Of a DNA stretch of 64,000 bases, positions 8,984 through 16,542 are shown in pieces; the stretch's first letter is position 1, and the number at the start of each line of letters is the position of its first letter. Under the pieces are notes generated by a model. The model made no database searches. It was not told the origin of the DNA and saw only the letters and a list, made by a program, of their open reading frames with translations. The stretch spans positions 94,976 through 158,975 of the forward strand of contig NZ_SJPE01000007.1 of the NCBI RefSeq assembly GCF_004329815.1, given 5' to 3'. Origin of the DNA: Flavobacterium silvisoli (GTDB lineage Bacteria; Bacteroidota; Bacteroidia; Flavobacteriales; Flavobacteriaceae). The translations under genes and the position numbers were made by a program.

Positions 8984-9691
8984 CTACAAATCGTCTTTTT
9001 TATCTAATAGAATCCTATAAACAAAACCGGCAACAAGTGCTCCTGCAATAGGCGCTACCCAAAACAACCATAATTGCGACAGCGGTTCTCCCTGGGTAAA
9101 CAGCGCTTGAGAAGTAGAACGTGCCGGATTAACCGAAGTATTGGTAATGGGAATACTTACCAGGTGAATCAGCGTCAATGCTAAACCAATCGCCAAACCG
9201 GCAAATTTTCCGTTAGCCAGTTTATCAGTGGCACCAATGATGATAAGCAAGAAAAACATGGTCAGGACAAACTCAGCCACAAAAGCAGAAGTCATCGAAT
9301 AGCCATCGGGCGAAAAAGCTCCATATCCGTTCGACGCAAAAGCACCGGCTTTAGTATTATCAATAGTAAAACCTGTTTTTCCGGAGAGAATTACAAACAA
9401 GGTCCCTGCAGCAGCTACAGCTCCTAAACATTGAGCAAGGATGTACGGCACTAAATCCTTAGCCGGAAAACGTCCTCCGGCCCATAGCCCGAAAGAAACT
9501 GCCGGATTAAAATGCCCGCCTGAAATATGCCCTACTGCGTAGGCCATTGTTAAAACTGTCAATCCAAAAGCTAATGCCACTCCGGCAAACCCGATTCCCA
9601 AGTTGGGAATTCCGGCTGCAAACAAGGCGCTTCCACAACCGCCAAACACAAGCCAATAGGTTCCAAAAAATTCTGCAAATAGTTTTCTCAT
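8984..9691 (-). CDS. aqpZ: Aquaporin Z
   Basis: A 235-residue six-helix water channel in the inner membrane. Both NPA boxes are present: [11 protein letters not shown] (N62) and TSVNPARS near residue 187. The selectivity filter looks water-specific, with His in place in the GLALTLIH helix and the invariant Arg in NPARS, as in AqpZ and unlike GlpF. The N-terminus [21 protein letters not shown] is classic. It stands alone, about 75 bases downstream of alkB and on the same strand. Its leader contains an unusual nested inverted repeat (9695-9739) ending three bases before the ATG, which could affect translation. Confidence 0.95.
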   Translation of the reverse strand: MRKLFAEFFGTYWLVFGGCGSALFAAGIPNLGIGFAGVALAFGLTVLTMAYAVGHISGGHFNPAVSFGLWAGGRFPAKDLVPYILAQCLGAVAAAGTLFVILSGKTGFTIDNTKAGAFASNGYGAFSPDGYSMTSAFVAEFVLTMFFLLIIIGATDKLANGKFAGLAIGLALTLIHLVSIPITNTSVNPARSTSQALFTQGEPLSQLWLFWVAPIAGALVAGFVYRILLDKKDDL

Positions 9692-9694
9692 AAG

Positions 9695-9739
9695 TTTAGT
9701 TTTGAATCATGGCACGCCATGAAAGGTTATCAAACTAAA
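9695..9739 (-). promoter_or_regulatory. Nested inverted repeat in the aqpZ leader
   Basis: The outer arms are TTTAGTTTTGA (9695-9705) and TCAAACTAAA (9730-9739), pairing with one bulged base. They enclose a near-perfect palindrome TCATGGC-AC-GCCATGA (9707-9722). On the minus strand this makes a long stem-loop whose 3' arm ends three bases before the aqpZ ATG. It could be a translation-control hairpin or a dimeric repressor operator. A near-consensus TAACTTTA lies just upstream, so part of the structure may precede the transcript start. Confidence 0.4.
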
Positions 9740-9800
9740 GTTATAAAAAACTAAACGAAGTAAATTTCAAACACAACAAACTTATTAACAGTAAATTACA

Positions 9801-9956
9801 ATGGAAAATATTTCATCAAAACCCTCGCTGGCACTAAAAAACGCTTCCAAATTATTAACAAAAAACCACCACCTATCCGGTAATGGTTGTTGTATTGGGG
9901 TAACGGAAACTTTTTCAAATAAGACTCAGGAAGAATTTCTTCACTTTATGGCATAA
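9801..9956 (+). CDS. Possible 51-residue small protein, unrecognised
   Basis: An ATG-started ORF of 51 codons in the ~300-base gap between aqpZ and tRNA-Thr. The product starts MENISSKPSLALKNASKLL, continues with a basic/His stretch, and has SGNGCCIG followed by an acidic tail ending HFMA. The first part could form an amphipathic helix, and the paired cysteines sit in a glycine-rich turn. It ends directly at a strong hairpin with a T-run on the plus strand (9957-9983), which would terminate its transcript. A one-mismatch -7 box (TAAATTTC) precedes it. I do not recognise the family. It may be a genuine small protein or chance. Confidence 0.35.
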   Translation: MENISSKPSLALKNASKLLTKNHHLSGNGCCIGVTETFSNKTQEEFLHFMA

Positions 9957-9984
9957 AAAAAGGAAAGCTTTCGCTTTCCTTTTC
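9957..9984. terminator. Bidirectional terminator between the small ORF and tRNA-Thr
   Basis: An 11-bp stem AAAAGGAAAGC / GCTTTCCTTTT with a 4-base loop. On the minus strand it follows the tRNA 3' end by 5 bases and runs into seven T. On the plus strand it follows the small ORF stop. Confidence 0.8.
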
Positions 9985-9988
9985 ACTG

Positions 9989-10062
9989 AGCCGGCGGAGG
10001 GATTCGAACCCACGACCTGCTGATTACAAATCAGCTGCTCTAGCCAACTGAGCTACGCTGGC
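9989..10062 (-). tRNA. tRNA-Thr (anticodon TGT)
   Basis: A 74-base cloverleaf on the minus strand. The acceptor starts GCCAGCG, then TA, the D arm GCTC-AGTTGGCTA-GAGC, anticodon stem GCTGA/TCAGC with loop TTTGTAA (anticodon TGT), the T loop TTCGAAT, 3' acceptor CGCCGGC and discriminator T. CCA is not encoded. Two pairs are non-canonical: A4-C69 in the acceptor and U50-U64 in the T stem. The gene has a full promoter upstream and a terminator downstream. Confidence 0.95.
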
Positions 10063-10077
10063 GTCTCAATGTGAGTG

Positions 10078-10108
10078 CAAATATAATAGTGAAATTGAAT
10101 TCTCCAAA
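10078..10108 (-). promoter_or_regulatory. Promoter of tRNA-Thr (TTTG-N19-TATATTTG)
   Basis: On the minus strand TTTG (10108-10105) is followed by 19 bases and TATATTTG (10085-10078). This fits both halves of the Bacteroidota housekeeping promoter, and places the start about 8-12 bases before the tRNA 5' end. Confidence 0.75.
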
Positions 10109-10141
10109 ATAATTTTACACTTTTTTATTGTTTTTTTCTGA

Positions 10142-10408
10142 CTACAGCGCGTTGATTTTATCAATCAACTGATTTGCAGTTTGTTCTAATTCTGTATTGA
10201 TTTGCTTAAAATGTGCTTTTTTATTTTCTACATTCTTAGCGTTTACTCTGGTGATCAAAGCATCGAAAGAGGCAATCGCTTCATCAATGATAGCGTTAGT
10301 TTTGTCAGATGGCTTACCTGAAGAGGTCATTTCATAGATATATACAGTTTCGATGATATCACCCAATACAAAGTTGATGTCTTTTTTCAAATTCTTAACA
10401 CTTCCCAT
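10142..10408 (-). CDS. Conserved hypothetical helical protein
   Basis: An 88-residue, cytoplasmic, almost all-helical protein starting MGSVKNLKKDINFVLGDIIE and ending in LIDKINAL. It has no signal peptide, membrane segment, cysteine or catalytic motif. Sequences of this type occur in Flavobacteriaceae next to housekeeping genes, in my recollection, without a function. It has a full -33/-7 promoter, overlapping the region just past the manA stop. Confidence 0.7.
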   Translation of the reverse strand: MGSVKNLKKDINFVLGDIIETVYIYEMTSSGKPSDKTNAIIDEAIASFDALITRVNAKNVENKKAHFKQINTELEQTANQLIDKINAL

Positions 10409-10468
10409 TTTCTTCTAATTTTTATAGTTAACTTATTTACCCAAAAGCCTGTTTAGCTTTGGTTGGCG

Positions 10469-10498
10469 CAAAATTACATTAAATCTTTAGAATACAAA
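10469..10498 (-). promoter_or_regulatory. Promoter of the 88-residue protein gene (TTTG-N18-TAATTTTG)
   Basis: On the minus strand TTTG (10498-10495), 18 bases, then TAATTTTG (10476-10469), 61 bases before the ATG. Both halves match the Bacteroidota consensus. It begins directly after the manA stop codon. Confidence 0.65.
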
Positions 10499-11470
10499 CT
10501 ACGAAATATAAATTTCCAACAGAGAAGCATTTCCGGATAATTGAAAATCAGTCAATGAGGCCGGAATAAGCAAGGTATCTCCCTTTTGGTAGTGATGACT
10601 TTCGCCGTTCCAAGAAATTTCAAAAACACCTTCAACACACATATACACGGTGAATGAATCCCCGTTTTTGACCATTGAAACGTTACCGTTCAACGGAATC
10701 AAATTGGTTGTAAAATATTGGCAACTGACCATTTCGTTGGCAACATTTTCGTTTTTGGTGTAAAGCCTTTGTGCTTCTACTTTGTTGTAATTAATGGCTT
10801 CTAAAGCTAACTCCAAATGCAATTCACGCTGATTACCCTGAGCATCAGTTCTCTCAAAATCGTAAACTCGATAGGTAATATCCGAAGTTTGTTGGATTTC
10901 GGCTATGACTATGCCGGCTCCTATAGCATGAACCGTACCCGTTTCGAGAAAAAAAACATCGCCTTGCTGTACTTTTTTGGCATCTAAAATATCCAGTAAA
11001 GTTTTGGCTTTCAGATGCTGTAAAAATTCCTCCGGAGAAGACTTTTCTTTGAATCCAACAATCAAACGGGCTTCTTTATCGGCCTGCATCACATACCACA
11101 TCTCGGTTTTGCCAAAAGAATTGTGTCGTTTTTTGGCCAAATCATCATTCGGATGGAGCTGGATGGATAAATCTTCGCGGGCATCGAGGTATTTAAAAAG
11201 TAACGGAAATTGCTTTCCGAATTGCGCCAAAACTTTGGTTCCTAATATTTCGGCCGGAAATTTGGTTATGAGATCATTCAATGATTGACCTTTTAAAATA
11301 CCATTGGCTACGATACTTACATCGTTATCTACGGTTGAAATCTCCCAGCTTTCGCCGGTAACATCAGACCTAATGGGCTTATTAAGATACGACTTGAGTT
11401 TGGTTCCTCCCCAAATTCTGTCTTTCAAAATCGGCTCAAATTGTAACGGATAAGCTTTCATGGTCTTCAT
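10499..11470 (-). CDS. manA: Mannose-6-phosphate isomerase, class I
   Basis: A 323-residue cupin-type zinc enzyme that interconverts mannose-6-P and fructose-6-P, feeding GDP-mannose and other sugar nucleotides. Visible are the opening FEPILKDRIWGGTKL, the zinc-site motif SIQLHPND with the later GKTEMWYVM, and FLETGTVHAIGAGIVIAEIQQTSD. The length fits the short bacterial class I form. A second ATG three codons in (11461) is also a reasonable start. It lies 9 bases after bcp, so it is probably the last gene of queD-bcp-manA. It could supply the glycan locus in this window, but that is inference. Confidence 0.92.
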   Translation of the reverse strand: MKTMKAYPLQFEPILKDRIWGGTKLKSYLNKPIRSDVTGESWEISTVDNDVSIVANGILKGQSLNDLITKFPAEILGTKVLAQFGKQFPLLFKYLDAREDLSIQLHPNDDLAKKRHNSFGKTEMWYVMQADKEARLIVGFKEKSSPEEFLQHLKAKTLLDILDAKKVQQGDVFFLETGTVHAIGAGIVIAEIQQTSDITYRVYDFERTDAQGNQRELHLELALEAINYNKVEAQRLYTKNENVANEMVSCQYFTTNLIPLNGNVSMVKNGDSFTVYMCVEGVFEISWNGESHHYQKGDTLLIPASLTDFQLSGNASLLEIYIS

Positions 11471-11479
11471 TTGGCAAAC

Positions 11480-11932
11480 TTACATTGTTTTCAGAATTTC
11501 GAGTGCTTTTTCAATGTGAATTTTACCCGAAGTACTGTCGAAAACCAACTGAATCACGCCGTTTTTATCGGCAACATAAGTGGCCCTTCCGGGGATTAAC
11601 CCCAGATAATCGTTGGGAACACCAAACTGTTTCCTGATTTTCTTATCAGCATCGGAAAGCAAAATAAAGGGAAGTCGGTATTTGTCAGCAAAGGAATGGT
11701 GTGAGAGCGAACTGTCTCCGCTAATGCCTATGACTTCGGCGCCTAATTCTCTAAATTCTTCGTAGCGATCACGAAAAGAGCAGGCTTGTTCGGTACAAAC
11801 GCGGGTATCGTCTTTGGGATAAAAATAAATGACCACCGGTTTTTGACCAACAACCATCTGACTGTCAAATACGTTTCCATTTTGGTCAGTAGCAGAGAAA
11901 TTCGGGATGACATCTCCCACATTCAAACTCAT
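11480..11932 (-). CDS. bcp: Thioredoxin-dependent peroxiredoxin, BCP type
   Basis: A 150-residue peroxiredoxin of the BCP/PrxQ group, which reduces peroxides in the cytoplasm with thioredoxin. The peroxidatic Cys46 is in YPKDDTRVCTEQAC and a resolving Cys51 is five residues on, as in two-cysteine PrxQ enzymes. FRDRYEEF and the FILLSDADKKIRKQFGV block are typical. The family's usual TPGC is TRVC here. It starts 2 bases after the queD stop and ends 9 bases before manA. Confidence 0.92.
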   Translation of the reverse strand: MSLNVGDVIPNFSATDQNGNVFDSQMVVGQKPVVIYFYPKDDTRVCTEQACSFRDRYEEFRELGAEVIGISGDSSLSHHSFADKYRLPFILLSDADKKIRKQFGVPNDYLGLIPGRATYVADKNGVIQLVFDSTSGKIHIEKALEILKTM

Positions 11933-11934
11933 GA

Positions 11935-12342
11935 TTATCCTTTGAACGTAACAAAATTTCTGGGGGTTTCATACAAAACCACTTCAAGGTCTTTGTCAGC
12001 TTCAATGTGCTTTCTCAATTTTTGCCAAATGACAACCACTATGTTTTCCGCAGTTGGATTCAATTCGGCAAATTCAGGTACATCCAGATTTAAATTTTTG
12101 TGATCAAACGCATTTTCAATGTGCTCTTTAATCAAATCAGAAAGAATTTTCACATCGATAACATAACCGGTTTCTTTGTTGATTTCTCCGGTAACCGAAA
12201 CTATCAACTCATAATTGTGTCCATGAAAATTGGGATTGTTGCACTTGCCGAAAACAGCATCGTTTTGCTCCATAGACCAATCCTTGCGATACAAACGGTG
12301 GGCAGCATTAAAATGGGCTTTGCGTGAAACGGTAACTTTCAT
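11935..12342 (-). CDS. queD: 6-carboxytetrahydropterin synthase family protein (QueD/PTPS)
   Basis: A 135-residue 6-pyruvoyl-tetrahydropterin synthase family enzyme. Zinc ligands are H15 (FNAAHRL) and H40/H42 (NFHGHNY), the catalytic Cys34 is in GKCNNPN, and ENAFDHKNLN and PTAENIVVVIW follow. By family it converts dihydroneopterin triphosphate to 6-carboxytetrahydropterin in queuosine biosynthesis. Other queuosine genes are not in the window, and no preQ1-like leader was seen. It is translationally close to bcp. Confidence 0.88.
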   Translation of the reverse strand: MKVTVSRKAHFNAAHRLYRKDWSMEQNDAVFGKCNNPNFHGHNYELIVSVTGEINKETGYVIDVKILSDLIKEHIENAFDHKNLNLDVPEFAELNPTAENIVVVIWQKLRKHIEADKDLEVVLYETPRNFVTFKG

Positions 12343-12416
12343 TTGATTTTAGATTGTTGATTAACAATTGTTGATTTTAGAATAATTCTGAAATATGCAT
12401 TCTCAATTCTTTATTC

Positions 12417-12944
12417 TTAAATCTTGTGGTCTTCAAGGTAATGGTAAAATTCGTCAAAAATAATTTTAAACCAAACGGTATACCTGTCAGGATTTTGAAG
12501 CATGTCGTTTTTAACATCCTCTATCTTCATCCACTTCCAACTTTCTACCTCATCAGGATTTATCTTGGGTTGACCGCTATAATACCCAATCATTACGTGA
12601 TCGAGTTCATGCTCAGTTAAACCATTATCAAACGGGGCTTTATAAATGAAGTGAAACAACTCTTTGAGTTCGGTCTCAAACCCCATTTCCTCATACAATC
12701 GTCGGGTTCCTGCCTGAATATTGGTTTCTCCTTCCCGCTGGTGGCTGCAACACGTGTTAGTCCACAGCAAAGGAGAATGGTACTTGTGATGAGCACGTTG
12801 TTGCAACATGATTTCATTGTTATTGTTCAACACAAAAACCGAAAAAGCTCTGTGCAGTAAGGCTTTTTCATGAGCTTCCAATTTGTTCATCAACCCGATT
12901 GGTTCATCTTGTTCGTTGACCAAGATTACTTTTTCTTCTAGCAT
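12417..12944 (-). CDS. idi: Isopentenyl-diphosphate delta-isomerase, type 1
   Basis: A 175-residue Nudix-fold isomerase interconverting isopentenyl and dimethylallyl diphosphate for quinone, carotenoid and undecaprenyl synthesis. The catalytic Cys lies in LLWTNTCCSHQREGE (C65 or C66, with H68 as metal ligand) and the Nudix helix follows as RRLYEEMGFE. LQQRAHHKYHSPLLW is typical. Length is normal. A -7 box lies 18 bases upstream, in the divergent region shared with msrBA. Confidence 0.93.
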   Translation of the reverse strand: MLEEKVILVNEQDEPIGLMNKLEAHEKALLHRAFSVFVLNNNNEIMLQQRAHHKYHSPLLWTNTCCSHQREGETNIQAGTRRLYEEMGFETELKELFHFIYKAPFDNGLTEHELDHVMIGYYSGQPKINPDEVESWKWMKIEDVKNDMLQNPDRYTVWFKIIFDEFYHYLEDHKI

Positions 12945-12961
12945 AACTTTTATTAAACGTT

Positions 12962-12969
12962 CAAAAATA
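12962..12969 (-). promoter_or_regulatory. Putative -7 promoter box TATTTTTG for idi
   Basis: TATTTTTG on the minus strand, 17 bases before the idi ATG; exact TAnnTTTG. No -33 TTTG at normal spacing. Confidence 0.4.
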
Positions 12970-13058
12970 CGAAAAAAATACAGCGGCTATAATTATACCG
13001 ATAGAACAACCGTTAAACTTTCCTTAAATAGCAGTAATTTATCATCTGCTTGACATTT

Positions 13059-13089
13059 TACCACACTCATGTAGTGTAAATTTGTGGTA
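13059..13089 (+). promoter_or_regulatory. msrBA promoter with overlapping inverted repeats
   Basis: The -7 box TAAATTTG (13077-13084) lies 22 bases before the ATG at 13107. It is flanked by TACCACA (13059-13065) and TGTGGTA (13083-13089), a perfect inverted pair with a 17-base gap. An inner palindrome ACACT-CATGT-AGTGT (13063-13077) abuts the box. The position fits a repressor or redox-regulator operator. Confidence 0.4.
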
Positions 13090-13106
13090 GCTAAAAACCA
13101 ACAACC

Positions 13107-14210
13107 ATGCGAAACTACATTTTAAACTTCTTAATTTTGTTACCCATGTTCATGTTGAACGCTTGCGGGCAAAACAATACCAAATCAAACACTACAAAAA
13201 AAACTATGGCTATGGAAAACGTGATTTCAAAACCCGAAAACCCCTACTATTCAAACACTGACACTACCAAATTAGTTTTGACTGATGCCGAATGGAAAAA
13301 AGTTTTACCTCCTGATTTATACGCTGTTGCCCGACAAGCCGATACGGAAAGAGCCTTTACTGGTACGATGTGGAAATCAGACACTAAAGGAACGTATTAT
13401 TGTGCTGCCTGCGGTCTGAAACTCTTCAAATCTGATCAAAAATTTGTGAGCAGTTGCGGATGGCCAAGTTTTTTTGAACAAGACAATAAAAACAGCATCA
13501 TCTTCAGAAATGACAATTCGTATGGCATGCACCGCATAGAAGCACTTTGCGGAAGATGCAACAGCCACTTAGGCCATTTGTTTGATGATGGCCCTGAACC
13601 TACCGGCAAACGCTATTGCATGAATGCTATTTCGTTGGATTTTATTCCGGATGCCGTGACAGAGAATAAAAGTAATCTTGAAACGATCGTCTTGGGCGGA
13701 GGATGTTATTGGTGTGTAGAAGCGGTTTACGAACAATTGGACGGAGTTACACAAGTAGTTTCCGGCTTTTCGGGAGGTACCGTTGAAAATCCCAGTTACG
13801 AAGAAGTATGCACCGGCACCACCGGAGCGGCTGAAGTAGTGCAAATTACTTACGACAAAACCAAGACCAACTTAGACGAGATCTTCAAGGTGTTTTTTAC
13901 TGTGCACGACCCCACTACCCTGAATCGCCAAGGTGCTGATGTGGGAACGCAATACCGCTCAGTCATCTTTTATAAAAACGAAGAACAGAAAAAAGCAGCT
14001 CAGAGTATTATTGCCGAACTGAACCAAGCGGTGTATTCAGGTAAAATAGTAACCACTTTAGAACCGTTCAAAGCTTTTTATAAAGCCAAAGACTATCATC
14101 AGAATTACTATGAAAACAATAAAAATCAGCCGTATTGCCAGTTAGTGATTCAACCCAAACTGGAGAAATTTGAAAAAGTCTTTAAAGACCGATTGAAAAA
14201 GAAACACTAA
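13107..14210 (+). CDS. msrBA: Bifunctional peptide methionine sulfoxide reductase MsrB-MsrA (lipoprotein)
   Basis: A 367-residue fusion protein that repairs oxidised methionine in exported proteins. The leader ends with LLPMFMLNACG, a lipobox-like Cys20, so it is probably membrane-anchored in the periplasm. MsrB comes first (about 55-185), with zinc cysteines CAAC and CGRC, CGWPSFF and the catalytic Cys in RYCMNAISLDF. MsrA follows (about 190-350), with GGGCYWCVEAVYEQLDGV, GYSGG-like SGFSGG and DPTTLNRQGADVGTQYRS. Both catalytic cysteines are intact. The B-then-A order is the less common fusion order. It sits alone between a divergent idi and a terminator. Confidence 0.93.
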   Translation: MRNYILNFLILLPMFMLNACGQNNTKSNTTKKTMAMENVISKPENPYYSNTDTTKLVLTDAEWKKVLPPDLYAVARQADTERAFTGTMWKSDTKGTYYCAACGLKLFKSDQKFVSSCGWPSFFEQDNKNSIIFRNDNSYGMHRIEALCGRCNSHLGHLFDDGPEPTGKRYCMNAISLDFIPDAVTENKSNLETIVLGGGCYWCVEAVYEQLDGVTQVVSGFSGGTVENPSYEEVCTGTTGAAEVVQITYDKTKTNLDEIFKVFFTVHDPTTLNRQGADVGTQYRSVIFYKNEEQKKAAQSIIAELNQAVYSGKIVTTLEPFKAFYKAKDYHQNYYENNKNQPYCQLVIQPKLEKFEKVFKDRLKKKH

Positions 14211-14214
14211 CAAG

Positions 14215-14235
14215 AATCCCGGTAAATCCGGGATT
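14215..14235. terminator. Terminator between convergent msrBA and the TonB receptor gene
   Basis: Perfect 8-bp stem AATCCCGG / CCGGGATT with a 5-base loop, followed on the plus strand by six T. It starts 4 bases past the msrBA stop and also lies just past the end of the receptor gene on the other strand. Confidence 0.8.
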
Positions 14236-14241
14236 TTTTGT

Positions 14242-16542
14242 TTACCAATCGATTCTTAAAAAGACATTAGGCATAATTTTCAACGAATAAAAATCTTGCA
14301 TAGAATACCGTGGATTGAGATAATCGGATAAGTTGATATACTTTCGTTCAAACTCCCGACTGATGATTTCACTATGGTTGTATAGGTTGTAAATCGAAAC
14401 TCCTATTTTATAGGTTTGTCCGTGCTTGCCTTTAAACTGATAACTGCCCGAAACATCCAAACGATGATAATTGGGCAATGTTTCCGAATTGTATGAAGTA
14501 ATCAGCCCACTTGGATTGCTGTTGCTGTAAGGCTTTCCGGTATGCCAAAACCACCCCAGAGTCAGCAAATAATTATTCCATTTTTTGTTAACTGCTACGT
14601 TAAAACTATGCTTGTTATTAGAATTAGCCTGATAGTATTGACCTTGATTCAAATCTTCAAATTTATTTTGCGAATCCTGATAGGTGTAAGTCATCCAGAC
14701 ACGCCAGGTTGGAGTACTTTTTTGAAGCAAAACATCAACTCCTTTTGTAAAGCCTTTCCCGTGATGAATAGAAGTATCATTCTGACTTAAAAACCCCAAT
14801 GTAAAGGAAGTGATTCCGCTGATGGTTTTATAATATCCGTCAACATCCAAAAGCCAACCGTTATTTTTAAAAATAAAACCCGATGTATATTGATTCGCTT
14901 TTTGAATAGGATATTTTTCATTATCAGACAATATCCAAACGTAGTTTTCCAAGCTCAAATCGTTGGCCGTATTTTCACGAACCTGACTTAAAACCTGACT
15001 TCTTTTTTCATAGGAAACCTGCCAAATCAAAGTCTCTGACAACTTATTTTGTATTAAAAACCTCGGTTCAAAACTAGTAGCCTTTATTTTGCTGTAGTAA
15101 TTATAACGCAAGCCCGGTTGCAAACTCCACGAACCAAAATCTTGTTTAAAAAAAACAAACCCAACTTGGGTAATATTGTAACGATGTTTCAAATTTAAAT
15201 CGATGGCAACATCTTGATTGTAGCTGTTCAACAAATGCGAGACATCGTTTCCTAAAAATTGGCACCCAAATTCGAGGTTTGATTTTTCATTAATAACATA
15301 GGCAAAATTGGACTGTATTCCCGAATCAAACACGCGGTTTAATTTCTTGAATGCTTCAAATTTATTGGTTTGGTATTCCTGTCTTTTTTCATATTCAAAA
15401 TTGTAGACTGAATAAAAAAGTTGGAGTTGCTGACTGAATTTTGAGCTGTACTGTTGACTCCAATTCAATCCGAAGCCATAGTTTTTAATGTTCATTTTTT
15501 GTTTGCCGATGCTGTCTTTTTTGATAACATTTGTGTAATCTAAATCATTATTGATAAGCAAACCGGTGAACGAAATGGCCGTTTTTTTATTTGGTTTGAA
15601 ACTCAGTTTTGATGAAAAATCATAAAACTGAAACTGGTTGTCATTATCAAAATTATTGAAATTGGTATGCTGAAAAACCTTGTTTTCTAATTGTTTGAAC
15701 GTTGGCGACTGCAACCATTCTGTATACGATTTTCTGCCCGAAACCTGTAACCCGAGTTTATCTTTATACAGCGGTATTTGAAAATAGGCATCGGCATTGA
15801 GAGCATTGACACCGGCATTGCCTTTGATTTTATCAGCAATTTTATCAGTAGATTGGATGTCAATTATACCCGAAACCCGTTCTCCGAATTTTGGATTTAC
15901 GGCTTTATTATAATAATTGACTGTTTGTTCTGCATTAGGATTTATACTCGAAACCATTCCGAATAAATGTCCGGGATGGTACAATCGGATGCCATCCAGT
16001 AAAATTAAATTTTGGTCAGAAGTACCGCCCCGAATGTGTAAGCCTGTTGCGGTTTCATTCGGACTCTTAACTCCCGGCAGTTGTTGCAACGACAGCAAAA
16101 CATCCGCATCGGTAACTCCGGGCAAGGTGGCAATTTTTTGCGGATAGAGTACGTAATTCTGATCGGTTTTCTTAATGCCTTTGGCTAAAAACTCTTCTAC
16201 TATTACTTCTTTTAATTCATATGATTTCTCAATGGTTTCTTCTCTCAGAGTTTTGGCTAATGAATAAAAACGCTCATTAATTTTCACCACTTGTAAGGAC
16301 GATTGCTTTTCGATTTCGGCATTAATTTCGGTCAAAGAATAACGTCTTTTTATCAACGAGATGGTTTGTACTCCTACTACCGAATCGGCATAAGAATATT
16401 TAACATCGAATTTCTTTTCAATGTCGGAAAGTACTTTTGTGATTTTGGCATGAGAGTAAGCCAATATAACATTCTTCTTTTCCTGAGCATGAAAAAATGA
16501 CGTCCAAAACAACAAAAAGAAAAACAGAATTATTCTTTTCAT
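14242..16542 (-). CDS. TonB-dependent outer membrane receptor with STN signalling domain
   Basis: A 766-residue receptor from the ATG at 16542, which overlaps the fecR stop as ATGA; an in-frame ATG 20 codons earlier lies inside fecR and lacks a signal peptide. A signal peptide (RIILFFFLLFWTSFFHAQ) is followed by an STN/secretin-like domain (about 25-105), the part that talks to FecR. The plug has LLSLQQLPGVKSPNETATGLHIRGGTSDQNLILLDG in shorter recognisable pieces (IRGGTSDQN, LLDGI), and the barrel ends in FLRIDW. It has no carboxypeptidase-like beta domain. It imports an unknown ligand and signals its presence through FecR to the ECF sigma factor. Confidence 0.9.
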   Translation of the reverse strand: MKRIILFFFLLFWTSFFHAQEKKNVILAYSHAKITKVLSDIEKKFDVKYSYADSVVGVQTISLIKRRYSLTEINAEIEKQSSLQVVKINERFYSLAKTLREETIEKSYELKEVIVEEFLAKGIKKTDQNYVLYPQKIATLPGVTDADVLLSLQQLPGVKSPNETATGLHIRGGTSDQNLILLDGIRLYHPGHLFGMVSSINPNAEQTVNYYNKAVNPKFGERVSGIIDIQSTDKIADKIKGNAGVNALNADAYFQIPLYKDKLGLQVSGRKSYTEWLQSPTFKQLENKVFQHTNFNNFDNDNQFQFYDFSSKLSFKPNKKTAISFTGLLINNDLDYTNVIKKDSIGKQKMNIKNYGFGLNWSQQYSSKFSQQLQLFYSVYNFEYEKRQEYQTNKFEAFKKLNRVFDSGIQSNFAYVINEKSNLEFGCQFLGNDVSHLLNSYNQDVAIDLNLKHRYNITQVGFVFFKQDFGSWSLQPGLRYNYYSKIKATSFEPRFLIQNKLSETLIWQVSYEKRSQVLSQVRENTANDLSLENYVWILSDNEKYPIQKANQYTSGFIFKNNGWLLDVDGYYKTISGITSFTLGFLSQNDTSIHHGKGFTKGVDVLLQKSTPTWRVWMTYTYQDSQNKFEDLNQGQYYQANSNNKHSFNVAVNKKWNNYLLTLGWFWHTGKPYSNSNPSGLITSYNSETLPNYHRLDVSGSYQFKGKHGQTYKIGVSIYNLYNHSEIISREFERKYINLSDYLNPRYSMQDFYSLKIMPNVFLRIDW

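Noticed and set aside
12100..12327. Plus-strand ORFs over queD and idi
   Set aside because: Both minus-strand genes have full catalytic motifs; the opposite ORFs have none.
12343..12416. preQ1 or other riboswitch before queD
   Set aside because: The short A/T-rich gap shows only direct TTGTTGAT-type repeats, with no aptamer-like pattern that I can recognise.
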